Of a stretch of 64,000 nt of DNA, positions 46,135 to 55,121 are shown one piece after another. The position numbers and the translations under genes were made by a program. A model generated the notes under the pieces. It worked only from the letters and a program-made list of their open reading frames with translations, was not told the DNA's origin and made no database searches. The number at the start of each line of letters is the position of its first letter. The first letter of the stretch is position 1. Source of the stretch: JABCYV01 sp963729325 (GTDB lineage Bacteria > Acidobacteriota > Terriglobia > Terriglobales > Acidobacteriaceae); NCBI GenBank assembly GCA_963729325.1, contig CAVSNS010000011.1, forward strand, positions 1-64,000, in the 5' to 3' direction.

Positions 46135-47382
46135 CTAAGCACGACGCAGGACGAGCGCCGAGTTTTTCGATCCAAAGCCCACGCAGTTGCAGATGGCGTG
46201 CTCAATCTGCGCTCGTCGTCCCACGTCGGGAACGTAGTCAAGATCGCACTCAGGGTCGGGCGTTTCGAGGTTGATCGTGGGAGGAATCTTGCCGTGCTCC
46301 ATGGCGATCAGCGTAGCTGCCAGGCTAGCTGAACCGCACGCGCCCTGGGCATGTCCGATCTGCGACTTCAATCCCGACATTGGGATTTTCTGGGCACGAT
46401 CACCAAGAGCCAGCTTGAGCGCTCGAGTTTCCACACGATCGTTCATCTCAGTGGAAGTTCCGTGCAGGTTCACGTAGTGAATGTCCTGGGGTGCCAGTCC
46501 GGCCTCTTCAAGCGCGAGTGTGATTGCGCGGGCAGGTTCTTCGGGCGACTCACTCATGCGCACCCGGTGAAAGGCCTCGCAGGTGGAGGCGTATCCGACA
46601 ATCTCGGCATAGATGCGAGCACCTCGGGCGCGGGCGTGATCATAATCTTCGAGGATGAACATCCAGGAGCCTTCGGCGATCACGAATCCGTCGCGTCCGG
46701 CACAAAAGGGGCGCGAAGCCCGTTCCGGAGCATGGTTCCAGGACTGCGTGAGCGCGCGCAAAAGCGTGTATCCCTTGATAATTCCCGGCGTAATGGCTGA
46801 ATCCACGCCGCCCACCAGAAACATCGGTAGCACTCCCGCCTGAATATGCTGGTACGCGTAGCCAATGGCATCGGTTGAAGAGGTGCAGCCGGCAGTCACC
46901 ACATGGCTGTAGCCGCGGAAACCGAAGCGCATGCTGACCTCGCTGGGAATCGTGCCCATAGTTCCGCTGGGGATGCAGAAGAGACTCACCTGCTTGACGT
47001 GCCCACTGTGCCACAGGCGATACTGCTCTTCGGAGAACTCCTGCGCTCCCCCTCCGGTGCCGAGAATCACTCCGATTTCGCGCTTCTCATCCATCGACAT
47101 CGAGGCCGGATCAAGGTTGGCGTCTTGGATGGCTTCTGAGGACGCGGCGACCGCTAATGGGACGACGCGGGAGACGTGTTTGCGCTCGCGAGCATCAACC
47201 CAGGCGAGTTCGTCGAAATCCGGAATCTCGCCCGCGATCTGGACCGGCAAGTTGGAAGGATCAAAACGCGAGATCCGTTTCACGCCAGACTTGCCATCAA
47301 GAATCGCCCGACAGAAGGCTTCCCGGCCCATGCCGTTTGGGCTGACAACGCCGATCCCGGTAATCACCACGCGAGGAAGCAT
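46135..47382 (-). CDS. fabF: beta-ketoacyl-ACP synthase II
   Basis: A 415-residue condensing enzyme starting MLPRVVITGIGVVSPNG. Catalytic Cys in VTAGCTSSTDAIG (consensus is ACxS/T, here GCTS), first His in NLHGTSTEMND, Lys-His region KSQIGHAQGACGS, and terminal NSALVLRR. It elongates acyl-ACP with malonyl-ACP. The divergence from housekeeping FabF (TACASG) suggests a FabF-like paralogue. Divergent from hemW. Confidence 0.85.
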   Translation of the reverse strand: MLPRVVITGIGVVSPNGMGREAFCRAILDGKSGVKRISRFDPSNLPVQIAGEIPDFDELAWVDARERKHVSRVVPLAVAASSEAIQDANLDPASMSMDEKREIGVILGTGGGAQEFSEEQYRLWHSGHVKQVSLFCIPSGTMGTIPSEVSMRFGFRGYSHVVTAGCTSSTDAIGYAYQHIQAGVLPMFLVGGVDSAITPGIIKGYTLLRALTQSWNHAPERASRPFCAGRDGFVIAEGSWMFILEDYDHARARGARIYAEIVGYASTCEAFHRVRMSESPEEPARAITLALEEAGLAPQDIHYVNLHGTSTEMNDRVETRALKLALGDRAQKIPMSGLKSQIGHAQGACGSASLAATLIAMEHGKIPPTINLETPDPECDLDYVPDVGRRAQIEHAICNCVGFGSKNSALVLRRA

Positions 47383-47442
47383 ATTGAGGTCAGATGCCGC
47401 CTTTCAGTGAACTCGTCCCGTAAAGTGGGATAATTAGGTGCA

Positions 47443-48818
47443 ATGTCCTTGGGACTCTATCTCTCGGTTCCGTTTTGCCGCACGAAATGCAGTTACTGCA
47501 ACTTCGCCTCAGATGTCTTCTCCCGCGCCGTTTTTCAGCGCTACATAGACCGCGTTTGTGCTGACATCGAACGTGCCAACTCGACCGCGGAGCAGATGGG
47601 CAGCCGTCCTGGAGCGAACCGTCGACTCGGTATACCTGGGCGGAGGTACTCCTACTGTACTGGATATAAGCCAATTAGAACGCCTCTTTGTCACTATTTC
47701 GCAAAATTTCGACTTGCAGCCCGACACGGAGATTACCGTGGAATGCGCCCCAGGTACACTAACCCCGGCGCTGCTCAAAAGTTTCCCACACTTTGGCGTG
47801 AACCGGGTAAGCCTGGGCGTGCAGTCGTTTGTGGACGAAGAGGCTCGTGCCGTGGGCCGCCTGCACAATCGACTCACGGTTCTGGATGATATTGCGCGCC
47901 TTCGTGAAGCTGGGATTTCTAACATCAACATTGATCTGATCGCCGGCTTGCCGCACCAGACCGCCGAGAGCTGGGAGTTTTCCGTGGAGCAGGTCATCGC
48001 TTCCGGCGCGCCCCACGCCAGCGTCTACATGCTGGAAGTGGATGAAGATTCCCGTCTGGGCCGCGAACTGATTGCGGGAGGTACAAGATATCACGCGCAC
48101 TTCGTTCCCGACGAAGAACTCACGGCAGATTTTTACGAGAGTGGCTTGCCAGCGGCTGGAGGCGGCAGGCGTGCGGCAATATGAGATTTCCAACTTCGCC
48201 AAAGAAGGCCGCGAGTCGCGCCACAACTTGAAGTATTGGACGCGCCAGCCTTATCTGGGCTTTGGGGTCGATGCGCACTCGATGCTGAGGGCCATGAGGA
48301 CGGTAGCCAGTGGAGTCCCGTTCGCCGGCATGGCCGTGGAACGGCATGGCTTTAGCCATGGCACTCGATGCCGGGACCGTGAAGAGGGTAACCAGTGGAG
48401 TCCCGTTCGACGGCATGGCCGTGGAAGGGCATGGCTTTAGCCATGCCGCAAACTCCGCTCACAAAAGGGCTTTAGCCCCTGTGGCGCTGATGTTGAATCT
48501 GTCCGCTTCTCCTCGCCGGATTCGCTCGAAGAATACTTTGCCGACATACCGCCGCGGCGTACCGTTGTTTCTAAGACGGCTGCGCTGGAAGAGACTTTCT
48601 TTCTAGGCTTGCGTCTCAACCGCGGTGTGGATCTGCAGAAGATCGCAGAGAAGTTCGGCAAGGAAGCGCTCGCCGATTTCTCCGACCCGATCGCGGAGTT
48701 CATCGGTATCGGATTGATAGAACAAGTCGCGGAAACAATCAGGCTGACTCCGCGGGGGCGACTGCTCTCGAATGAAGTGTTTGAAAGATTTATTTCCGTT
48801 CCGGAGAACGTGAGTTAG
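47443..48818 (+). pseudogene. hemW: HemW-like radical SAM protein, multiply disrupted
   Basis: The start MSLGLYLSVPFC has the radical-SAM motif CRTKCSYC. Frame one breaks near 47600. Frame two carries YLGGGTPTVLD, NRVSLGVQSF and NIDLIAGLPHQT, then breaks near 48140. Frame three has QRLEAAGVRQYEISNFAKEG and KYWTRQPYLGFGVDAHSM, then meets a palindromic repeat (about 48296-48485) with an in-frame TAG at 48438. The same frame resumes after the repeat (SSPDSLEEYFADIPP … LRLNRGVDLQKIAEKFG) to 48818. HemW delivers heme; it is not the true oxygen-independent coproporphyrinogen oxidase. Confidence 0.8.
48302..48446. repeat. tandem palindromic repeat, 85-bp period, inside hemW
   Basis: Two near-identical 60-bp blocks at 48302-48361 and 48387-48446 contain CCAGTGGAGTCCCGTTCG and the palindrome GGCATGGCTTTAGCCATG(CC). 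A further hairpin GGGCTTTAGCCC follows at 48467-48478. The repeat interrupts the hemW coding sense. Confidence 0.8.
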
Positions 48819-48876
48819 CGCTATAAACGCGTTATAATCCCGACCCGCATCGCTTTCTGCGCCTCGAGGTGATTCC

Positions 48877-49155
48877 ATGAGTCTGTACTCCCATTACGAT
48901 GGGGCCCACAACCATCCTGTAAACCGCGCTCTGCACATGATCGCGATTCCGGTGGGCTTTTCATCTCTCATCGTGGTCTGGTTCCATTGGGTGATCGGCC
49001 TATTGCTGATACCAGCCGCATTCGCCCTGGCCTGGCTAGGCCACTTAATCGAGGGCAACAAGCCCGCATTCTTGACCAATCCCACCCACGTTTTTGTCGC
49101 GCCGGTATGGATGGCGCGCAAGATCTTCGGAACCGGCAAAAAGAACTCGCTCTAG
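48877..49155 (+). CDS. DUF962/Mpo1-like membrane protein
   Basis: A 92-residue protein: YSHYDGAHNHPVNRALHMIAIPVG, then two membrane segments and WLGHLIEGNKPAFLTNPTHVFVAPVWM. The His-containing patterns (HNHPVNRxxH, GHLIEGNxPA) are those of the DUF962/Mpo1 family, whose yeast member is an iron-dependent 2-hydroxy fatty acid dioxygenase. Bacterial role is unproven. Confidence 0.75.
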   Translation: MSLYSHYDGAHNHPVNRALHMIAIPVGFSSLIVVWFHWVIGLLLIPAAFALAWLGHLIEGNKPAFLTNPTHVFVAPVWMARKIFGTGKKNSL

Positions 49156-49199
49156 ATCAGCTCAAACTTCGTATCAGCTAAAGGTCCTGGGGAAGCACC

Positions 49200-50030
49200 G
49201 TGACCGATCTCAATCCGCAAGCCAAGCAGATGGCCGACGAGTCCATGGTGCGAGGGCTGGATGCGCAGGCTCGGGCGATTTGGCCGCAGGAACTCCAGCT
49301 AATCCGTCGTTATGCGATCCCAGATGAGGCCCGCATTCTCGATGCTGGCTGCGGCACCGGCGAGGGATCCTCGCGATTGGCCGAGCTTTTTCCCCGAGCA
49401 CAGGTGCTCGGAGTGGATATCATCGACGAGCACTTAGACTTGGCGCGGTCGCGCTATGCCAATCTCGCGGCACGTTTAACGTTCGAGCACCAGAGTATCT
49501 TTGAGCTCCGCATTCCAGACCGAACTTTTGACCTTACTGTGTGCCGCCACGTGCTTCACTCCATTCCACATGCCGACCGCGTGCTGGCTGAATTGGCCCG
49601 AGTCACACGCCCCGGAGGGTACTTGCACCTGATCCCGGAGGACTACGGCATGCTCCACTTTCAACGGGGTTCGCTCGATCCGCGAGAGTTTTGGCATGTG
49701 GCTGCGGCCAGCTTCGGATCGGCAACCGGGACCGACTTGTTCATCGGACGCAACACCTTCAGCATTCTCGCCGCAATGAAGCTGGACGCGATCTCGGTGG
49801 ACTATGTCGTGGTGGACACGGTGCGGGTGCCACGCGAGACATTTGCCCGGATCCTTGAGGCCTGGCGCGATGGATACGCGGAGCCAATTGGCGAATTCAC
49901 GCCGATTTCGCGCGAGTCAGCACTGGCATACTTCAACCAGATGATCGCCAACATTCGCGACCCACTCGGCTACGCAGTGTGGATGGTCCCCGTTTTGAGC
50001 GCGCGGGTGCCGGCGGCCGAGCCTGCATAA
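49200..50030 (+). CDS. class I SAM-dependent methyltransferase
   Basis: A 276-residue Rossmann methyltransferase with a GTG start and a GGGGAAG ribosome site. Motif I is ILDAGCGTGEGSSRLAELFP, with acidic VLGVDIIDEH after it, and motif IV VCRHVLHSIPHADRVLAELARVTRPGGYLHLIPED. Substrate is not identifiable; relatives include ubiquinone/menaquinone-type and small-molecule methyltransferases. It stands 44 bases after the DUF962 gene. Confidence 0.8.
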   Translation: MTDLNPQAKQMADESMVRGLDAQARAIWPQELQLIRRYAIPDEARILDAGCGTGEGSSRLAELFPRAQVLGVDIIDEHLDLARSRYANLAARLTFEHQSIFELRIPDRTFDLTVCRHVLHSIPHADRVLAELARVTRPGGYLHLIPEDYGMLHFQRGSLDPREFWHVAAASFGSATGTDLFIGRNTFSILAAMKLDAISVDYVVVDTVRVPRETFARILEAWRDGYAEPIGEFTPISRESALAYFNQMIANIRDPLGYAVWMVPVLSARVPAAEPA

Positions 50031-50138
50031 CCACCGGTAACTTTCCCTCGTTACTTTCGCTGTGTTTTAATCAAATGTTCTGCGTCTAAGCCGTTTGCGG
50101 TTGTACGCTGCGCCGCTTCCAATCTGACCGGAGGAGCT

Positions 50139-51281
50139 TTGGATTTTCAACTCAACGAAGAACAACTTCAGCTGAAAAAGAGCGTGCGCGAATTTGCCGA
50201 GCGCGAGATCGCTCCTCATGTCATGAAGTGGGACGAGGCCGGCGACTTTCCCCTTTGCACCGTGAAGGAACTGGGCAAGTTGGGGCTGCTAGGCACAGTC
50301 TTTCCGCCCGAATACGGCGGAGCGGGGATGGGATACGTCGAGTACGTCACGGCCATCGAGGAACTCTCTCGAGTCGATGGTTCCGTCGGCATCATCGTGG
50401 CGGCGCACACTTCTTTGTGTTCCAATCACATTTTTCTTGCGGGCACGGAAGCGCAGAAAAAGAAGTACATCAGTAAGCTGGCAACCGGCGAAAACATCGG
50501 GGCATGGGGATTGACCGAGCCCTCCTCCGGTTCAGACGCGGGCAGCGCCCGTATGACCGCGGCCAAAACCAAGAACGGCTGGGTGCTGAACGGCACCAAG
50601 ACATTTTGCACCAACGGCCACTATGCCGATGTACTGGTCGTAATTGCAGTGACCGACCGCGCCGCGCACACTCATGGGCTTTCCGCGTTCATTGTCGAGA
50701 AGGAAACCAAGGGATTCCGTCCGGGAAAGAAAGAAAACAAGCTGGGTCTACGCGCGAGCGACACGGCGGAGTTGATTTTCGAAGACTGCCTCATACCCAC
50801 CGAAAACTTGCTGGGCAAGGAGGGCGATGGATTTATTGACGCCATGCAAGTTCTCGACGGCGGGCGCATTTCGATTGCGGCTCTCTCGCTGGGCATGGCC
50901 GAGGGCGCGTATGAAGCCGCGTTGAAATATTCCAAGCAGCGCAAGCAATTTGGCAGAGCGATCAGCGATTTCCAGGCAATTCAGTGGAAACTCGCGGACA
51001 TGGCGACCGAAATCGAAGCCGCCAAACTGCTGACCCTGCGAGCGGCGTCCATGAAGGACGCGGGGATGAAGACGACCCAGGAGTCGTCCATGGCGAAGTT
51101 GTACGCCAGCGAAGTCGCAGTGCGGTGCGCCAACGAAGGCGTACAGATTCACGGTGGCTACGGCTTCATCAAAGACTACCCGGCGGAAAAGTTCTATCGC
51201 GACGTGAAACTCTGCACCATCGGCGAGGGAACCAGCGAAATCCAACGGCTGGTGATTGCCCGGCAATTGCTCAAGGATTAA
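50139..51281 (+). CDS. acyl-CoA dehydrogenase
   Basis: A 380-residue FAD enzyme with a TTG start behind a strong GGAGGAG site. Motifs: GAWGLTEPSSGSDAGSARMTA, FCTNGHYADVLVV, RKQFGRAISDFQAIQWKLADM and the base-containing IHGGYGFIKDYPAEKFYRDVKLCTIGEGTSEIQ. It matches short-chain/butyryl-CoA dehydrogenases, which oxidise acyl-CoA and pass electrons to ETF. ETF genes are not in the window. Confidence 0.9.
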   Translation: MDFQLNEEQLQLKKSVREFAEREIAPHVMKWDEAGDFPLCTVKELGKLGLLGTVFPPEYGGAGMGYVEYVTAIEELSRVDGSVGIIVAAHTSLCSNHIFLAGTEAQKKKYISKLATGENIGAWGLTEPSSGSDAGSARMTAAKTKNGWVLNGTKTFCTNGHYADVLVVIAVTDRAAHTHGLSAFIVEKETKGFRPGKKENKLGLRASDTAELIFEDCLIPTENLLGKEGDGFIDAMQVLDGGRISIAALSLGMAEGAYEAALKYSKQRKQFGRAISDFQAIQWKLADMATEIEAAKLLTLRAASMKDAGMKTTQESSMAKLYASEVAVRCANEGVQIHGGYGFIKDYPAEKFYRDVKLCTIGEGTSEIQRLVIARQLLKD

Positions 51282-51296
51282 AAGTTCGCGCCAGGA

Positions 51297-51909
51297 ATGA
51301 TGGCGAATGCCATGAAGCCTACCTTCTTCCCCTCACCCTCTGAATTCCGGGCATGGCTTGAGGAGCATCACGGCGAATCCGACGAACTGTGGGTTGGCTT
51401 CTACAAAAGAAATTCAGGTAAGCCAAGCATAACCTGGTCCGAAGCCGTAGACACCGCCCTTTGTTTCGGCTGGATCGACGGAGTTCGCAAAAGTATTGAC
51501 GAAGTTAGCTACACCATCCGGTTTACTCCCAGACGACGAACCAGCATCTGGAGCGACGTGAACATCAAGCGCGTCCGCGATCTCATAAAGTTGCGGCTAA
51601 TGCGGCCCGCTGGCCTCGAGGCCTTCCGGAGACGCGAGGAAGCGAAGTCGAAGATATATTCGTATGAGCAGAGGAAAACTGCCAAGCTGGGACGCGCCTA
51701 CGAGCAGCAGTTTCGAGCTGCATGAAGCTGCCTGGCGTTTCTTTCAGGCCCAGGCACCGTGGTATCGAAGAACTGCTGCTTGGTGGGTCATAAGCGGGAA
51801 AAAGGAAGAAACCAGGCAGAAACGGCTCGCTAAACTGATTGAGGACTCTGGTCATGGACGGACCATACCGCCTCTAACCCGCAAAGCCACTGAAGACAAA
51901 TCGAAGTGA
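51297..51909 (+). pseudogene. YdeI/OmpD-associated-like protein, frameshifted
   Basis: The first frame (PTFFPSPSEFRAWLEEHHGESDELWVGFYKR … CFGWIDGVRKSIDEVSYTIRFTPRR) ends at 51725. The second frame, overlapping from about 51710, gives AAWRFFQAQAPWYRRTAAWWVISGKKEETRQKRLAKLIEDS to 51909. Together they form about 203 residues with a C-terminal OmdA-type region. One extra base near 51712-51725 explains the split. Function of the family is unclear. Confidence 0.75.
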
Positions 51910-51975
51910 TCCCGTTCCCCGCTCCTACCTCCTGCCGGTCGCGTGGCATCCTCGCACCGGCGCAGCTACATTCCC

Positions 51976-52257
51976 TCAAACTTTCCCACTTCTGATTCGC
52001 TGTCTGTCATCAGCTTCGCACATCTTGTCAATCTTTTGGTACTCTGCGGACCAGCGGTTGTGGAAATTCTCATACGATTTCTCCGAAGTCCAGAAATCGA
52101 GCGTGAGGTAACGCCGAGGATCTTTGACGTCACGGTTTAACTCTGTTCCGATATATCCCTCATCGTGTTTAAAGAAGCGCGCCCAGTCGCCATCCGGCCC
52201 ATACGCTGCCTCGAAAGCGTGCTCCATGCCCGCCCGTACATGGAATTCCCAGCACAA
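51976..52257 (-). CDS. antibiotic biosynthesis monooxygenase-like (ABM) protein
   Basis: A 93-residue dimeric alpha/beta-barrel candidate: CWEFHVRAGMEHAFEAAYGPDGDWARFF, then YLTLDFWTSEKSYENFHNRW. These match small ABM-fold stress proteins. An in-frame stop lies just upstream of the TTG used as start. No cofactor residue or substrate can be named. Confidence 0.6.
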   Translation of the reverse strand: MCWEFHVRAGMEHAFEAAYGPDGDWARFFKHDEGYIGTELNRDVKDPRRYLTLDFWTSEKSYENFHNRWSAEYQKIDKMCEADDRQRIRSGKV

Positions 52258-52405
52258 TCAAGTATCTCCATTCCCCACTCACGGCACGCGCCTCCCTATT
52301 CTGAATTCTTGGATGTGCACTTAACCTCCTGCTCCCGATTACCTCTTCGGCACTCCCTATAACTCAGGCTTATGAGTTCGGCTCGCGTTTTGGGAAAATA
52401 AAAGC

Positions 52406-52849
52406 ATGCGAAGCGGAGCGTGTTCACTGGTGGCGGCTTTTAGTTTCTTTGTTGCTGCAGCCTGGACTCAACCCTGCCCGAAGGTCACCTACACTACTCC
52501 GACCGAAACTATGAAGAGTCTGGTGGCGAGCGTGAACTGCCTGGTTAGCAGTGCAACGGAGAAGACCAAATCAGCCCATACCGACTTCCTAAAGACTGGA
52601 TTTCTGGTGGATAGTTTCCCAATCATTGGCCCTCGGCACACTCACAGTTACCCGAAAATCGTGCTCGCCATGGTGTCCGTGCCCGCGGGCAACGAGATCA
52701 AGACTGCGTTGGTGACTCCCGACGCTCCCGTAGGCAGTGTCACAGCAACCATGGGAGCTGAATGCAAGATCAAAATCAACCCTGATAGCACCGTAGAAAG
52801 TCAGTGCAATCTCACTGGCGGAACCCTCTACGTCATCTACCACAACTAA
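52406..52849 (+). CDS. secreted hypothetical protein
   Basis: A 147-residue protein with a signal peptide (SLVAAFSFFVAAAWTQP). The mature part has four Cys (CPKV, VNCLV, ECKIK, QCNLTGG), which may form two disulphides, and ends GGTLYVIYHN. No domain recognised. Single gene between an ABM protein on the other strand and the HD-GYP gene. Confidence 0.6.
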   Translation: MRSGACSLVAAFSFFVAAAWTQPCPKVTYTTPTETMKSLVASVNCLVSSATEKTKSAHTDFLKTGFLVDSFPIIGPRHTHSYPKIVLAMVSVPAGNEIKTALVTPDAPVGSVTATMGAECKIKINPDSTVESQCNLTGGTLYVIYHN

Positions 52850-52998
52850 CTCTTCCGGCAAGGGATCACGCGACTGCTGTTTCTTGCCAAACCTTCCCCC
52901 GAAGCTGCGTTTATGAGGTACTTTCGTAACAGCTATAGCCCCTGATCTGCGCTCTTTCTCGCTCCCGTTCCAAATAAAATTTTAAGAGTCTCTGAATT

Positions 52999-54882
52999 GT
53001 GCCGTGCGCGAACACGGCGCCGCGAGCCACTTTGTCCTTGCGATTGCCCATTCCATCACGGGTCCCGATTCTGTACGTCATCCTGGGTGTGCTCGTCCTC
53101 GTCAGCGTAGTACCAATGTACTTCTACTCGGCCCAGGTGGAATCTATCAACCGAGAGCGCCTGATAACCAACGAACGCCTGCTCCAGAACACGGTCACGC
53201 GCTCCTTGGCCGACGACATCTCGCAACGCCAGGAATCACTTCGCATGATGCTGGCCAATTTGGCTTCCGCTCTGCAGGTGGCCAGCGGAGGCGACATTAC
53301 TGGCGAACATGTGCAGACGCCTGAACTGCGCGCTCTGCTGGAGAATTTCGTTTCCTCCTCGGATGATGTGGCCTACGCCACTCTGTTGAACTCAGAATCC
53401 AAGGGCATTTCCGCAGGCCGCATCGCTCCCGACGCCTTCCTGCAGCAGGACCTGGTACACGCCTATGCCGCTGCCCGCGAAGGACGCGCCTACAACGGTC
53501 AGGCATTGGTCGTGGGCAGTGGCAAAACCGCGCACACCGTCATGCTGGTCAGTACTCCGGTGATGTACAGCGGACGCTTCCTGGGCATGATCGGCTCCGT
53601 GGTGGATCTGCAATTCCTGATTCGCCGCCTACAGGAAGTCAACCTCGGAGGTCTGACTCCATACGTGGTCGATAGCCAGGGTCGCCTGATCGCCGGAGCT
53701 ACTCCCGAGTACGCCACTGGTCAGGACATGACCAAACTGGAAATCGTCCGGAACTTCGTGGAACAGGGTGGTAAGGCGCAGTTCGTGGCCGCTACCAGGG
53801 AATTCAACGTCACCCAGGGTAAGACCAGCACGAAGATGCTCGGCACCTACTGCCCGGTTAACAATTTGGACTGGGCCGTGATCGTGCAGAAGCCGCGAAC
53901 CGAGGCGTACCGGGGAGTCTACGAGATGCAGCGCACGGCGCGCTTACTGGCGTTGCTGGCAGTCTTGCTCAGTGTCGGAATCAGTATCTTCGCCGCCCGC
54001 CGTATTACCAATCCGCTAGAGGTGCTTACTCAGTCCAGCCGTGCCATAGCGCGTGGGGACTTCTCGCAACGTGTACGCCTGAAGAGCTCCACGGAAATTG
54101 GAGAGCTGGCCGCGACTTTCAATACTATGTCTGAAGAGCTCGAGCACTTCGTGCTCGACCTCAAGCGCGCCGCCAAGGAAAATCGAGAGCTGTTCATGGG
54201 CTCGATCCAGATGCTGGCCGGCGCGGTCGACGAAAAAGATCCCTACACCCGTGGCCACTCCGACCGCGTTACTCGCTATTCGGTCATGATCGCGCGCGAA
54301 ATGGGCCACCCTGATGAGTTCCTGGAAATCGTGCGCATCTCGGCGCAACTCCACGACGTGGGGAAAATCGGGATTGAGGACCGCATCCTCAAGAAGCCGG
54401 GAGCGCTTACCCCGGAAGAATTCGATGTGATGAAGACCCACACCACCAAGGGTGCCAACATTCTTCGTCCGGTAGCGGAGCTGAAAGAGATGATCCCGGG
54501 AATCGAATTGCACCATGAATCGCTCGACGGCCGCGGTTATCCTCATGGCCTGAAAAGTGATGACATCCCTTTGCTGCCTCGGATCATCGCCGTCGCCGAC
54601 ACCTTCGACGCGCTGACTACCAACCGCCCTTACCAGCAGGCGCATGAAGTCAACGACGCTCTGCGCATCATTCACTCGCTCTCGGGTAAGCGGCTGGATC
54701 CTGTCGCAGTTTTCGCCCTCGACGCCGTTTATCAGCGGGGCGAGATTCGCATCCAGCGTCCTGCATTGCCGGACCAAGCCGCGGTAGCTACCGTCACAGC
54801 TCCAGTTGCGGTGCCTAAACCAGCCGTCCCCGAAGTCCGAGTCGATGCTGCCGCCGCTACCGTCGAAACTTCTCGATTTTGA
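52999..54882 (+). CDS. HD-GYP cyclic-di-GMP phosphodiesterase with Cache and HAMP domains
   Basis: A 627-residue sensor with a GTG start. A membrane segment (VILYVILGVLVLVSVVPMYFY region, about 18-42) precedes a periplasmic double-Cache-like domain, a second membrane segment (LLALLAVLLSVGISIFAA) and a HAMP linker (RITNPLEVLTQSSRAIARGDF). The HD-GYP domain is complete: HSDRVTRYS, HDVGKIGI and HHESLDGRGYPHGL. It likely degrades cyclic di-GMP in response to an external ligand. A PilZ effector is encoded at 59909-60451. Confidence 0.88.
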   Translation: MPCANTAPRATLSLRLPIPSRVPILYVILGVLVLVSVVPMYFYSAQVESINRERLITNERLLQNTVTRSLADDISQRQESLRMMLANLASALQVASGGDITGEHVQTPELRALLENFVSSSDDVAYATLLNSESKGISAGRIAPDAFLQQDLVHAYAAAREGRAYNGQALVVGSGKTAHTVMLVSTPVMYSGRFLGMIGSVVDLQFLIRRLQEVNLGGLTPYVVDSQGRLIAGATPEYATGQDMTKLEIVRNFVEQGGKAQFVAATREFNVTQGKTSTKMLGTYCPVNNLDWAVIVQKPRTEAYRGVYEMQRTARLLALLAVLLSVGISIFAARRITNPLEVLTQSSRAIARGDFSQRVRLKSSTEIGELAATFNTMSEELEHFVLDLKRAAKENRELFMGSIQMLAGAVDEKDPYTRGHSDRVTRYSVMIAREMGHPDEFLEIVRISAQLHDVGKIGIEDRILKKPGALTPEEFDVMKTHTTKGANILRPVAELKEMIPGIELHHESLDGRGYPHGLKSDDIPLLPRIIAVADTFDALTTNRPYQQAHEVNDALRIIHSLSGKRLDPVAVFALDAVYQRGEIRIQRPALPDQAAVATVTAPVAVPKPAVPEVRVDAAAATVETSRF

Positions 54883-54907
54883 TTTGCGCCTCATGTCGAG
54901 TTTTATT

Positions 54908-54960
54908 GTCATCCCGAGCGGAGCGAGAGTCTGCTCTTGAGCGAATTCGAAGGTAATCTG
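54908..54960. repeat. dispersed palindromic element (copy 5)
   Basis: GTCATCCCGAGCGGAGCGAG at 54908-54927 followed by AGTCTGCTCTTGAGCGAATTCGAAGG. It lies between the HD-GYP gene and ftsY. The right arm is not recognisable, so this is a partial copy. Confidence 0.55.
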
Positions 54961-55121
54961 CAGCTTTTTAACTTCACGGGAAAGGCCTGCCAGACTTCTC
55001 GTCGCTCTGCTCTGGACGAGGCGGTTCATGTTCTTCGATCAACTCCTAGGTCGGTCTTGCCACCGGGTTAACTCTTCGCTGACCGCTATAATTGAACTCT
55101 AAGTGCGATCCCCGGGACTTT

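Noticed and set aside
48302..48446. CRISPR-like array
   Set aside because: Only two units, no uniform spacer, no cas genes, and the units are internally palindromic and lie in hemW.
54016..55029. 337-codon minus-strand frame opposite the HD-GYP gene
   Set aside because: HD-GYP and HAMP motifs are unmistakable on the plus strand, and the antisense frame has no supported start or domain.
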